A model generated the notes under the pieces. It was not told where the DNA came from and ran no database searches. It was given only the letters and a program-made list of their open reading frames with translations. Made by a program: the position numbers and the translations under genes. Shown here piece by piece: positions 1-12,800 of a stretch of DNA of 64,000 bases (within the stretch, counting starts at the first letter, position 1; the number at the start of each line of letters is the position of its first letter). The stretch is from Macrostomum hystrix (Eukaryota; Platyhelminthes; Macrostomidae). The DNA lies in assembly GCA_950097015.1 (NCBI GenBank), contig CATNEN010000007.1, positions 4,092,001 through 4,156,000 of the forward strand, read 5' to 3'.

Positions 1-26
1 ATTAGATAGTACTCATTGAACTGTGC

Positions 27-1485
27 TCACCCCAGGCTGTCATCGAGTCTAACTGACAGATCCAGCGGCTCCCAGCACCGAGGTCCGACATTCTCCGTGG
101 CGGAAGAAGCTGGCAATGTGGCTGACTGGCCCGGCTGCAACTGGGGGCGCCGATCTCCCATCAGGGCCAACACGCTGAAGTCCTTGCTTGGCTGCTGGCG
201 GGCGGTAGAATCCGCTGACTCTGGAACCGCTGGCAGCGGCGGCGGCGCCGGCTGATGCGGACGAGGGAACACAAGCGGTGGAAGGCGCGGGTGCGGCGGC
301 GGCGCCTGCGGAAAAGGGTGCTGTCGCAAGCCTGCTTGTTGCAGCGATGGCGGCATCGGCAGCATAGACATAGGCGGCGGCGGCATGGACGGGAAGCCGG
401 GGAAGGGCCGCGGCAGCCCTAGGCGCATCAGCGAGCTGTAGTACTGCAGCGGCATGCAGGGGACATCGAAGCCGCCGCCTCTACCGCCGTGCAGCAGAGG
501 CAGGAGGGCGGCCGCCGCGAAGTCCTGGGCTGTAGCGGCGCCGCTGGCGCTGCCTCCGACAGCGGCGGCAGCAGCTGCGGCTGCGGCGGCTGCAGCTGCA
601 GCAAAATTGTGCCCGGAGGCCGCAGAGACCGCGGCAGCGGCTGCCACTGCGCTGTGCGCATGTCGATCGTCCTCCAGCTGGTGATGAAGCAGCGGATGCT
701 GAGCCACATGGCCGTGCTGATGCGACTGCTGAGGCCCGCCGCCCTGCCTGTGACCGCCTTTGTGCTTGCTAGGTGGGCATCTTGGAGGTGACTCTAGCGG
801 GCCGCCGCCCCCGCCTACGCCGCCACCGGCCCCACCTCCACCTCCGCCAGCAGAGGAGGAAGTTGAGGTCGACTTGATCAGCTTGCCGACTGCCGCAATC
901 GGACAGCCGGATAGGCTTCGGTGCGAGGATCGATTGCCGTTCACGTGACCCCGGCCCGTGCAGCCGATAGTTGGGCAGCGGAGCACCGTGTGCTGCAGGC
1001 CGAGCACTGGAAGGCGGGGATTGAGGCGCAGTGTCAGGATTAGTAACGCTAGATTGGCGGAGATGTGGCTGTTATTACCGAAGGTGCTACTGGTTTAAAT
1101 CAGAGCAATGGCCTCACTCACTTTCAGCCGTGTACTTGCTCTTTCTAGGACAGCCGCTCAGGCTCCTGTGGTGCGAATAGAGCCCCGTCACGTGACCAGT
1201 GCCGTCGCAGTCCGGGTTGGGGCACTTGCTCTGGCCGGCCTTGCCACTGTCGTCTCCGCTGTCCGCCGAATGTGGCGGCGGCGGTGGCAACTGCGGATAG
1301 TAATGGCGCCGACGCTGCTGCTGCTGATGCCTGTGCTGCTGCTGCTGCTGTTGCTGCTGTTGCTGCAGCTGATCTTCTGGCAGTTGGAGAGGCGATCGGG
1401 ACCTAGAACGGCTCAGTAACTGACGATGCAGCGGCGGAGACCGCGCCAACGTCGGCTGAGGCGACATCAGCGGGCTGGAGGGCAT
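27..1485 (-). CDS. Myt1/ST18-like CCHHC zinc-finger transcription factor, C-terminal part
   Basis: Two exons can be read. The upstream exon runs 1485 to 1122 (true ATG at 1485; an in-frame stop lies about 50 bases further up, so the exon or the protein begins close by). It carries a poly-Gln/His tract and a first CCHHC finger ([20 protein letters not shown], then RSLSGCP). A GTGAGT donor and a ...CCTTCCAG acceptor remove 1121-1007 in phase 1, creating a Met codon at the junction. The second exon, 1006 to 27, starts [16 protein letters not shown] and holds the second finger ([19 protein letters not shown]). The linker between fingers matches the spacing of the Myt1 family, DNA-binding neuronal differentiation factors. 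After the fingers comes low-complexity Ala/His/Gly/Pro sequence and a PLDLS motif typical of CtBP binding. The frame stops at 27-29, but a GTGAGC donor overlaps that stop, so the protein may continue to the left of the window. Confidence 0.85.
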
Positions 1486-1552
1486 CGACAGGCTGCTCCT
1501 CTGCGGCAGCCGCCTGCGTCATAGTCGTTCGGGTGTCACGGTTGTCACGGTT

Positions 1553-1611
1553 GTGTCTAACATATGTTTAGCATGTGTCTAACATGTGTCTAACATGTGT
1601 CTAACATGTCT
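1553..1611. repeat. short 11-bp tandem repeat
   Basis: About five copies of TGTCTAACATG, the first ones degenerate, just upstream of the Myt1-like exon. AT-rich and non-coding. Confidence 0.8.
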
Positions 1612-2491
1612 CTAGCGTTTGTCTTACAGTTTCTTAAAAAAATGACACGTAGAAAAATTTAGAAATCCCGGCACTCAAGCGGTCTTACCTCGGCGATCTC
1701 TGACTGTAGGTCACAATGTCCTCGGCTTCCATGGAATTCCACATGGTGGACTGCGCGCAGTGTCTGTCCAAATGTCAAGCTTGAAGACGAAACTGATGAA
1801 GTCGCGGAAATCTCGCAGAAATCGGCTCTCACTGACCTGAGCGGCGGAAGTTTTGCGCCAGAAATTATAGAAAACTTTTCCCCTTCCCCTCCGCTGAGGC
1901 AACATCCCCGCCCGACAATTCTCCCCATTGGCTGAGCCCCTGGCTTCCGAAAACACTCCTCAGAAGCTCCCTCCCCCCGCCCTGTTTTGCCCTGCGATTT
2001 GAGTTGTGCTCAACGGAATGAAAGAAAAGGGGTGGGGAGCAGATTAGGAAATAAGAAAGCGAGTTGAGACAAAGCCAGATAGTTTGTGGGCCTTCCCTGC
2101 TGGTCACTGGCTGAGTTGGGATTCTCAATCCGGCCCGAATAGCGGGGCTTCCGAATGCGCCCGAGCCGCCGACTTTTGCCAAAGCGATTTCTGCTCCTTA
2201 TCCGCCAACTCGATTCTTCTTCTTCAATCTGGCGAAGCGATTTGTCGCCGAGATGAGCGTGGGAGCGGCTGCCGGGAGTCCCGCGGCACGCGATGGGAAA
2301 ATTGCGGCCCGCAGAGGGGAGCAAATTATCCCGCTGGTCACGGCAGTGTCAGTTTCCGTTCTTTTTTGTCTCTTCTTTTCCTTGCTCATTTCCTTGCTAT
2401 TGTTTCACTTTTGTGTTCGTGTCTACCATCGAGGACAAAAAGCATTCAACAACTTCTTATTTACTATGAAACACTTCTCAAGCTAATTCTG

Positions 2492-2975
2492 TATGTGCTC
2501 ACTCTCCCTCCCTCTCTCTGAGCTCACTCTCTCACTCTCTCTTTGTGCTCACTCTCTCTGTGCTCACTCACTCTGTGCTCACTTTCTCTGTGCTCACTCT
2601 CTCTCTCTGTGCTCACCCTCCCTCTGTGCTCACTCTCTCTCTGTGCTCACTCTCTCTGTGCACTCTCTCTCTCTCTGTGCTCACTCTCTCTCTGTGCTCA
2701 CTCTGTCTCTGTGCTCACTCTCTCTGTGCTCACTCTCTCTGTGCTCACTCTGTCTCTGTGCTCACTCTCTCTCTCTGTGCTCACTCTGTCTCTGTGCTCA
2801 CTCTCCCACTGTACTCACTCTCTCTCTGTGCTCACTCTCTCTCTGTGCTCACTCTCTCTCTGTGCTCACTCTCTCTCTGTTCTCGCTCTCCCTCCGTGCT
2901 CACACTCCCTCCGTGCTCACTCTCCCTCCGTGCTCACTCTCCCTCCGTGCTCACTCTCCCTCCGTGCTCACTCTC
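2492..2975. repeat. minisatellite, CTCACTCTCTCTGTG-type units
   Basis: Imperfect tandem array of 15-19-bp pyrimidine-rich units built on GTGCTCACTCTCTCT. Toward the right end the unit changes to GTGCTCACTCTCCCTCC. All three plus-strand frames are open because the unit has no stop codon; the translations are low complexity and not believable as proteins. Confidence 0.95.
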
Positions 2976-4265
2976 TTTTGAAACAATGGGACTAGCTCGC
3001 TCATAAAGGCAAGCAAACTCGAGGCAATGTCAAAGACTTCTGTGTCAGCAGCTTAGCAGAAGCCAAGTTCCTCCAAGCAGAAGCCGAGACAAAAGAAAAA
3101 AGCAAGCTTTATATGAAAAAGCCCTTTGGAATTCCTTGCCAATATCACCCACTGAAGCCTGACAAACTCAAAGCGTGCTCACAGTGTCTGGGATTCGCAT
3201 TCCGGGCTCACCTGTGTTTTATCGCTTCAAAGTGAGCGGGAACAAGAAGCCGCAATCTGACAATCATCTTCTTGTTCACGCAAAGCTGAACTTGGGCCTC
3301 GCACACCGTAGTCGAGTGGCTGCTGGCCCGACAACTGTCCCAAATTATTGACTCAATCATTCTGAGCTCCGGCCTCCTTTGTTTTCTGCCTGCTCAGCAG
3401 CTTCGACCAGAACAAAAAATCCATATTACTTTCCGCTAGTCTCAGAACAGGTATCAAGGTATCAACAGTTGCCGCATCTGTTGCGCATGGTTGAGCAGTG
3501 AGCACTCGCAGGCCCCCTTACCCGCAGGGCTGAGTTAGAGCCGGGGCTAACCAAACAAATCAATCAGCTCGGAAACAATTCGATTGAGTGTGATTCAGCG
3601 TATCAATCGCCTGGCTTAGCGGACAATTTATTGTGCTCCAATGACTTGCAAGCTAGCTGCGGTCCTCTGCGGTGTGACGCCTGCCTGGCACTGAAAACTA
3701 CTGCAACTGTTTGTTTCCTTCGTTTCCCGACATCGCCAAGTCTGAGCGGCGTGCCGGGAGTCATTCAAATTCACAGCTACTTTGCATTTTTCCCAGTCGT
3801 TTTTTTGTTCTCAAAAGCTGCTCGGCATGCTATCGGGCGAGAGCACTGGCCGCTTATCAAACTGCTCCCAGCTACCCTGAGCAGTTTCACAGATCAGCTG
3901 GGCCTGATAACTGAGCAACTCAGCAAATTGCCTTCTATTTTCTTTCGCTTGTTTTCCTCTTGCCCCTTATTTGCGGCAAGTTTTACAATGTTTCAAGCGC
4001 AACTAGGACGCCCTCTCCCCCTCTGTCGGGCTTATCGAAGCTGAGCAGAGGGTTTGCATGGGAATCGGTTATGAAATACTGCTCAGACACACGCTTGGCT
4101 ACCGCTCTGCCGCATGATTCACAAAAGTTTTCTTCTATTGGGAAATTTCTTCTTCTGCGAGTGTATTTATTGCTGCATTTGAATAATGGTTGAGGCACAA
4201 TTGAGTGGTGCAGACACGAAACCTTTAAACAATTTAGTTTCAACTTAAGAAGTGCTTTAAGAAGA

Positions 4266-4705
4266 CAGTGCTTTGAAGTTGTACAGTGCTTTCAGAAGTT
4301 GTACAGTGCTTTCAGAAGTTTCACAGTGCTTTCAGAAGTTTCACAGTGCTTTCAGAAGTTTCACAGTGCTTTCAGAAGTTTCACAGTGCTTTCAGAAGTT
4401 TCACAGTGCTTTCAGAAGTTTCACAGTGCTTTCAGAAGTTTCACAGTGCTTTCAGAAGTTTCACAGTGCTTTCAGAAGTTTCACAGTGCTTTCAGAAGTT
4501 TCACAGTGCTTTCAGAAGTTGTACAGTGCTTTCAGAAGTTGTACAGTGCTTTCAGAAGTTGTACAGTGCTTTCAGAAGTTGTACAGTGCTTTCAGAAGTT
4601 GTACAGTGCTTTCAGAAGTTGTACAGTGCTTTCAGAAGTTGTACAGTGCTTTCAGAAGTTGTACAGTGCCTTCAGAAGTTGTACAGTGCTTTCAGAAGTT
4701 GCACA
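4266..4705. repeat. 20-bp minisatellite, about 22 copies
   Basis: Unit CAGTGCTTTCAGAAGTTTCA. There are two homogeneous blocks: copies 4315-4515 carry TTTCACAG, while the flanking copies (4275-4314 and 4516-4705) carry TTGTACAG. Copies are almost identical, implying recent expansion or homogenisation. Frames are open only because the unit lacks stops. Confidence 0.97.
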
Positions 4706-7628
4706 AAGCATCGTGAGATTGTAGAAAGACTTTTTCTTTGTTGAAACCATACAGAGCTTTCCCAAATGTGCCTTTTTGTGCCAGCCTGAACTTGAAGGAA
4801 TGAAGGCAATGATCTGTAATTTCGGAGTGTTAACTCCGCTGCTAGCAAAATAGCGATTTTCAAGTCAACTCAAGCATCGTTGGGAATTCTTTGAGTAAGC
4901 ATTGCTGTAGGCAAGAACTGAGATTTTAGCAGAGTCTCAATCCGAGTACAGGCCCCTCAAAGCATGTCCAACAGAGGGCCCATAGCTGCGGTCTTAATCC
5001 TTGAAAGAGCAGAAAAGCTTTTTAACAGACCACCCCCTCCTTCAGGCCCGACCGCGAGGTGGTGAATCTGAAATGAAGAGCGAGCCAGCGAGAGCGGGGC
5101 ATCAACTTTCACAAACACGCCTCTTTAATCCACTTTGGAATTATGCGAAAGCCGACCGCCCGGCGCTGGTCCGAGTGGCCCGACACCTTCCACTAGTCCC
5201 TGCTCTAATGGCTGGCACGCCCGACTTGCGCCGATGGACACTCACAGAGCAGGAGAAACACAGATGAGGAGAAGAATGAGTGAGCTATTTTCTCATTTTT
5301 TGAAAAAGGATTTTCACACAGACAAATATTCGCGGAGGTGTGATAGAGAGCCATTTCTATTTGACCCTCCCGGGACCCGGTGTGGGAACTGTCGCGCTGG
5401 GGATCTCTGAGATCTGCTGAGCCGTATTGCAAGGCCTAATAATAATTAGCTCACAACTGCTCCGCCCCGCGACCCGCCCCACCCACAACGGTCCGCGGTC
5501 TCCTAGGGGAGCTTGTCATAGAGTCGCCAGTGGTCCGAGAAGCCACTCGAGACAAGAATGGATTTCAAGCTTCCAATCCTTCACTGGCATTGTATCCGCC
5601 CAGCTCCGCCAAGGTGTTGACACCTGCGCCATTCAGCGAAGTGCTTGACTTCAATGCAAATGATAAACTGTCGGCTGCGTGCGGAAACACTTCGCTCACT
5701 TAGGAGGGCCAGCCGAGCGGCACGAGGGAGCCTCAAAGTCTTTGTGCGTAGGGCAGTCTTTGTTGTTAATTTACCGGCCAGTTTTTAAGTTTCTCCGCTC
5801 GGCCTAGCGGCACGCCCCGGCCTTGTCCGGTCCTGCCAGGTGTCACCGAGAGGATCTGAAAATCCCACCCGACACAGATCTGGGCACGATTATTCTTTTG
5901 CAGCTGAAGACAAATCCCAAACATGTTTTTTTCACTCCATTTTCAGAAATCTGTGGCACATTGCTGAGTATCTTAACCGTTGGTACTACAAGCTAAATTT
6001 CACGCATAATCTTTCGGTTGATTGTTTATGAAATTTAGTGCGTGAACTGAGGTGAGTTCCTTTTGTAGGCATTTTGTAAAGGGGCGTCCTTGCCAGGAGA
6101 TGCAATCACCGGAATTTTCGTTGAGCAAATCCAGCGTTTTTCTCGCTGATTGGAAAAAGGCACTCAACGGCGAGCAGCCCTCGTTGCCCTCGAGTTGTTC
6201 AATTGGAAAGCAATGCGAGCGAGATGGCAAGCAGGCAGACAGGAAAACAAAAGCAAATGATAGCTCAGCGAGTGCGAGAGCCAAGTCTGAAAGGAAGTAA
6301 TTTGCGAACGAAATCGACCAGAAGGTGAGTAGGCCACAAAAAAGCCTACAGATAGTAGGCGCACAGGTGAGGCCGCAGTTAGCAGGCGAGTCTCAGGTGC
6401 CAGGATCTGGCAGTGATCACTGTCAAGTGGCTCTGACATCACAGTACCTATTAGTTGCGAATCAGGACTGGGGTGGGTGAGAGCAGGCCAAGCAAGAACT
6501 CAAATTTTATTTCGCGCAAAATATTTTATATTCGCAGCTTCCGAGCTGCTGACACTGGTGGCGAGTGGAGTGGGTGCTGCAGGAGGCGCTAAGCCGCTGT
6601 CTTGGGGGCATTGTGTCTAGTTTGCTCCAATTTTTTTCTGCACACTTGCTCGAGGTTGCGTAAGGAAGTTCTGCGCTGAGAATGTAGAAACATCCATTTT
6701 TTGAGCTCTTTCTCAGCCACTCGTGACCGCAAAGTTGCAGCTGCCCCAGGCTGTTCTGCCTGCCGCACCCGATGATGAGGGCTGAGTAATAATTTGAAAC
6801 CGGCGAACACTTGCCTGCAGTCTGATTTCAGCCCAGCTACCCCCAGTGGGCAGCGGAAATATTTTCGGCATTGAAACTGCTCAAAGAAGAAGATGCGGAC
6901 TCAATCGGAACCGGGAAACAGAAAATCGCCATCGCCAACAACTCTTTTGTAACTTGACTCCAACTGAGCACTGACTTGAGCTTGGGAAGGGCGGGCAGTT
7001 TGAAAACTGCTACAAATGATGGCCTGTTGCGAGTCCAGCCGCCCTGATCCCATCGCCCCACAGCTCATCTAGGCAAATTCTTTAATCTCGTTTCTTCACT
7101 ACAGATATACAGAGAGAGAGTAGGAAAATGTTTGCCAATGCAAAAGATGGAGAAGCAGGTAAAAAGCAAGATAAAAAGAAAAGAAATTGTGTGTGTGCTA
7201 CTCTCTCCCGCAGTTTTTGTTTGAAAGTGGAAACCCAGCGCTGAGCAGTTCTGGCACCGGTCAGATTGGATCTGAGATCCTGCCGGCCCTCTTATTTGCC
7301 TCTGCTTATTGCCTGCGACTCGGTCTCCGATTTCTTTGCTCCGCATTTGTCTTCTTTTATTCCGTAATCCATTTTTTCGAGTGTTAAAGACAGTAACACG
7401 CGGCAATCTACTTTTGCCCTCCTTTAATTTGAGCCAATTTTGCCATCTTTGCTACATTTGTAGTAAAGAAATGATTATTTAATGATGCAGAAGCTTTCAC
7501 CCACCTCTGCTTTTACATTTTCGGCTTATATTTCAGCGTTTAACTGGATTGACTATAGGCAGCACATTTAGAGCAGGGATTGAGAAACTCGGGCACCCGA
7601 GATCCTGAGCCTTCCATGTGCTCAAACA

Positions 7629-7928
7629 CCTGTCTCATCTCTCCACTGTCTCATCTCTCCACTGTCTCATCTCCCCACTGTCTCATCTCCCCCCTGTCTC
7701 ATCTCTCAACTGTCTCCTCTCTCAACTGTCTCATCTCCCCACTGTCTCATCTCCCCACTGTCTCATCTCCCCACTGTCTCATCTCCCCACTGTCTCATCT
7801 CCCCACTGTCTCATCTCCCCACTGTCTCATCTCCCCACTGTCTCATCTCTCAACTGTCTCATCTCCCCACTGTCTCATCTCTCCATTGTCTCATCTCTCA
7901 ACTGTCTCATCTCTCAACTGTCTCATCT
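7629..7928. repeat. 16-bp minisatellite, about 19 copies
   Basis: Unit TCTCATCTCCCCACTG with variants CTCTCCACTG, CTCTCAACTG and CTCCATTG. Pyrimidine-rich on the plus strand; non-coding. Confidence 0.95.
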
Positions 7929-9847
7929 CATGTTCTCAGTAAGTAATCTATACACAGCTGATCCAGTTCTATCACTATTATTCATGAGGTGTCTCATCCT
8001 CACTCCAGAGCCTAAGATAATCTGCCACTTAAGCGGATAGCCTTCATACAAAAGATTAAGACTGTTTTTCTTTCACTCTTAATCTTTCTTTTCTCCAGAA
8101 TTTTGTTATGTGTTACAAAGGGAATTCCCGATGGCCTAAAACAAATCCCTATAACTTGTTTTCCCAAGAGAAATGCCGAGTGTAGTTGGATTCAGAAGCC
8201 AGTTTACTCGGCCGATGAATGCCCATCCTTAGGGATTCATAGTTCATAATTCATCCGGTATTTGTCACGGCGCGTGTGCTCAGAATGATTCCGACAGACC
8301 TTCCAGGGCTCATCTGCTCAGGTAGGCGATGAGAAAAGCAGGCAGAGATTGAGAACAGCAGTGCTAGCGACAGCCAGACCCTCCCATCTGTCAGAGGAAG
8401 CTGGACAGCAGAAAACTTTCGCGGCGAAAACTTGGCTAGGCAGGAAAGTAATTTAGCTCAGCGACTTCCTGAACCGGCCCTTCTTCTAGGAGGACTTCAA
8501 AGGTGTCAGAACTTTTACTTTGCTTCTGGTCACTGATTCTTCATCCGGCCCTTAGCTCAGCAAAATTACCCCCACCCTGGAAAACTTTGCTCTCGCTTCT
8601 GCTTTGAAGAAGATAAACAAGATATTAGAAAGAAAAAAGGGCGACCGATGGAGCTTGTTGAGTTGCCTTCAATGAAAGACGGCGGAGAACAGTGCTCCAT
8701 TCCTCAGTTTACTGCCGTCTCCCGGGTCAAGTGGGTCACAAAGATAGGTCCCTGAAATCCCATTTCTGTGCTCAGCGGGGAAATGGCGGAGGGGGTGGGC
8801 GAATCGCCGGAAGCTGAGCGCGGGCGGACACGGCTCGATCGGCCAATTCTGAAGTATCAAATCGCAGCGCCTGCGCCTCCGCGTCCGCCTCCGCCTCGAC
8901 GAGCCCTCCGGGGCTGCCGAGCGTTTCCAGCCGTCAATTCCCGGATCATTGTTCTCCTAGCAAAATGCTTCGCCCAGGTACAAGACAGCTCGATATTATC
9001 CAGGATTGTGTTTAACGAAACGGACTAGGCGCTCGCTCCTATTGTTAACCTCCAACTGAATAGCCAGACAGGCGCAATATCCCCTGGAACTATATTTCCC
9101 TATCCGTCCCCGCTTAATCTGATTGGCAGTATCATTGCCCGGCTCCTCTTTGAGATTCGTCAATTAGTGCCAGTTTCTCAATCGGTGATGTAGATGATGA
9201 AGACAATATTTTTTACTTTTAAGCGACGTAAAATTTCTTTCGAAACTGGTTGGACAAATAGCCATTTGCGCTGACGAATCCCAAGTCGCACTTGCCCTGC
9301 AAACTACCGTAGACATTCTTCCCTTGCCGAATACCGAAGTTGCAAAGGTATATAGTGCGAGTGGACTGTGAGTGTCCAGCAAATCCTGCTCTGCACCAGC
9401 TGGCCGCATTCCCAGTTTCTGACCGGTTCCAAATCACGCAACAGCTGCTCCCCGTAGCAACCAACTCGGGGCGCCGAATCGCTTGAGAACAAGAGACGGC
9501 TTCAAAGCAGTAAAAAACTAAGCGCTTTGAAGCAACGAAATCAAACCTTTACGAGCCTCAGTGAAACTCACGATTGGTCTTCTTGTCTGCCGGCGACAGA
9601 TGCAAGTCTTTTTCGTGCCGAATTTCAGATTAAAATCCTTGCTTTACTACTTACACACATGAGCAGCACAGTGTTATGAGTGGGGAAATGAAGCGTCACT
9701 TACAGGCCTCTAGAAATCCTTGCTCTACAAAAGCAAAATTGAGTCCAGAGGTGACCAAGTACAGTTACTAAGAAATTTACTAATAGTTGTCTATCGCCAA
9801 GCATGGGTCAGTCTACAGGTAACGGGTCACTGCTTGTTCACAGCGAC

Positions 9848-12800
9848 TCAATCAGCCAGACTGTTGGGACGCTGGCGAGACAGCTGACCGACGGTCTCGG
9901 CCAATCGCTGAAGGGCCGCTCTCATCTCGACCAGCTGGCTGGCCACTGCGGTGTCCTGCGCAGCGTCGTCCGGCGGTGTCTGGCGGCCGAGCGGGTGCGC
10001 CCGCAGCGCCGCTGCCTGGTAGAACAGGAACAGGTTTCGAGCTCGCGACCTCAGCAGCCTGCGGCGCCGATCGGCGGGGCCGTTCGACGGTGTGGGCCGG
10101 CTGGCTGGCGGCGGTCGCCGATCAGGCTGCGTAGAGTCACCGCGCCACTGGCGAAGCCGGCGCAGCCCGCTGACGAGGATGGCGACAAAGCCAGTCAGCA
10201 GGTTGAAAGGCGGCGGCCAGCGCGACCGGCCGCGAAGCTGGCGGCCCAGACGGTGGCGCTCGATCAGCCAGAGCGGCCTGGAGCGGGCTCGCTGGCGCGC
10301 CGCCGTGGTGGCAAAGACGCCAGCAGCGGCGGCCGTCAGCAGGAGGTGTCCGCCGGCCAGAGCTGTCAACAGCGGCGCCAGCATCGGGGACATTGTGTCG
10401 TGGCTGACGGTGTCGTTGAGGCTCCCTACAAGCGCCGGAGAGGCAGCCATCGAGCGCACTGGCTCCAGGTCGCCTCCAGTCAGCGCGCCCAGCGCAGCCA
10501 TCAGGACCCGGCCGATGGAAGGCCGCTGATTCTGACCGACCAGCTGCAGCAGGAGGACCCGGCCGGCCAGTCCGAGAGCTCCGGCCAGGCAGACTCCAAT
10601 GACGGCCAGCGGGAGAAAGTCGCGACGCAGCAGGGCGCCGATGAGCAGCAGGTGGCGCCCCAGCGGCGGTGCCAGGGCGCCCAGCAGCCGCAGCAGCCGC
10701 AGCCAATGCAGAGCGGCGGCGGCGGCCAGCGGAGCCGCCGGTGACCAGTCCGCTAATCGACAGGCCGCGCCTGCGGCGAGGCTGGCGGCCTCGGCCAGCT
10801 CAGCCGACCAGTCCGGCCAGCCCTGCGGATTTCGGGATAAGAGTATCAGATTTACAATCTGACTCAGGCTTAATCTGAGTCACTGGATTGCTAATCTGAG
10901 TCACTGGATTGCTAATCTGAGTCACTGGATTGCTAATCTGAGTCACTGGATTGCTAATCTGAGTCACTTGATTGCTAATCTGAGTCACTGGATTGCTAAT
11001 CTGAGTCACTGGATTGCTAATCTGAGTCACTGGATTGCTAATCTGAGTCACTGGATTGCTAATCTGAGTCACTGGATTGCTAATCTGAGTCACTGGATTG
11101 CTAATCTGAGTCACTGGATTGCTAATTTGATTCACTGTTGCATTTCAAGAGCTCACCTGCCGCCCGCGAGTCGCTTCTCTTACAGCCTCGACCAGCTGTC
11201 CCAGTCCGGTGACGTAGCAGGCCAACTCGGCCGGCCCGGGACTCGAGCCGCCGCCGCCGCCGCCGCCGACATCCGACAGACAGACGGCGGTCAGCAGGGC
11301 GCCCAGCAGCAGGTGGGCCAGCAGGTGCAGCCGAAATCGCCAGCTAGGCCGGCCGAGGCTGGAGAAGAATTCGGACAGGCCAGTCGACAGCCGACTTCTC
11401 ACTGATGATTGGCGAAGGAGAAACAGTTACTTAAATACGGAAAATGCTACTATAAGTAGAGAAGAATGAAAAACTGCCGACTCAGATATTTTATTTGACT
11501 GCTGAACTTCACCAACCTCCGTGACTTCCAACAATGCCACCGCCGCCACCTCCTCTGAGCACCGTCGCCGCCTCCTCGGCCCTCGGCGCCGCCGCTGGAG
11601 CATGACGTCGCGGACAGTCGGCCTCCTCGACAGCATGACCGTCTGCCAAGGCCCAGTCGGCGAAGCGGCTTCGATCGCGCGTGGCGGGTCCGCGCCATGC
11701 CGCCTCCCAGGCCAGGCAGGCGGCGTCGAGCTGGGCGAAGCCCTTGCAGCGGCCGATGGCGGCGAGATCCAGGACGCTGTAGCCGCCGTAGCGAGGCATC
11801 GGCCGCCTCAGGTAGCGCAGGGTCAGCCAGTTGCCCGGCGACCCATCCAAGGCTTTGGCGGCTTTCAGGGCTTCGCCGGCCAGTCGCTCGCAGCGATCGG
11901 CGGACGCGGCCGCCCGGTCCAGGAAGGCGTCGCCGACGCCCGGCCAGCGAGCGAGGCCGCGCACCAGGCGGGCTGCCAGGAGGCCCAGCGGGATGGGGTC
12001 CAGTGGCTCCAGCTGCAGCAGCTGTGGCGTCAGGCGGAGACGGCCGGACAGCGCCGACCAGACGATCAGGCTGCTTGTGGGGCTGCGCTGCGGCAGCGGA
12101 CAGTCGGCGGCCGACAACTCGGCCGCTTCGGGCTCCGTTAGCTTGACGCCGGCCAGCTGCCAGAAGCCGGTGGTCCTGGCGACCAGCGAGTTCACCTACG
12201 AGTAGGTCATAGTGGACACCTGAGTGCTTTTGCGTGTGCCCAGAGCTCGGCTGATTGGTTGGAACTCACACCAGCGTGTTAGGCCAACCCCAGCTTCGCT
12301 TTTATGGAATTTTAGACTCTAGAACCCAGTGTTCCCTCTCTCTCCCTGGTTTCTATTGGGCGCTGACCTTCTGTAGGCAGACATCGCCAGTCCGCCTGTC
12401 CAGGCAGTGCCGCCGCACGAGCGCCTTGACGCCGCCGGTCTTCGTCTGTCGGCGAATTCGCGAATAGAGCAGCGACTCGGCGCGGCGCTCGATTCGTCCG
12501 GCGAGCAGCGGCCAGAGCCGGCCGCGTCCGACCGAGGCCAGCCGACCGAGCAGTGCTGCGTCCTGCGGAATCAGTGCCTGGCGGGCCGCCAACTCGGCGA
12601 GGCCGTCCACCAGGCCGTAGGACTCGAGGTCGGGCAGCAGGCCAAGCCGCAGCGCCCGGCCCGCCGGCTCCATCAGGCGGTCCAGCTGCGGGTTCCGCTC
12701 AGCCAGGCCCGAAGACAGCGCCTGCAGCAGCTCGGCTCGCTCCAGTGGATTCTCCGCTAGCGAATGCGGCTGCCATGGTGACTGCGCCTGCGGAAGCATC

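Larger units (their letters stand above)
1612..9847. other. gene-free stretch upstream of the Myt1-like exons
   Basis: About 8 kb with mixed base composition. I read both strands and see no conserved protein domain, RNA gene or transposon in it. Open frames here are short and look random. It holds three minisatellites (2492-2975, 4266-4705, 7629-7928, listed separately). It lies 5' of the Myt1-like exons and 3' of the TRP-like gene, so it is probably a mix of first-intron and promoter sequence of the Myt1-like gene. Earlier exons of that gene could be here, but I cannot identify one. Confidence 0.5.

Noticed and set aside
9803-10744. Long Arg/Gln-rich plus-strand open frame
   Set aside because: It is the antisense shadow of TRP-like exon E, whose minus frame gives membrane helices and the TRP-box region.
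11521-12205. Plus-strand open frames over 11.5-13.2 kb
   Set aside because: Antisense shadows of GC-rich TRP-like exons B and C; no domain in the plus-strand translations.
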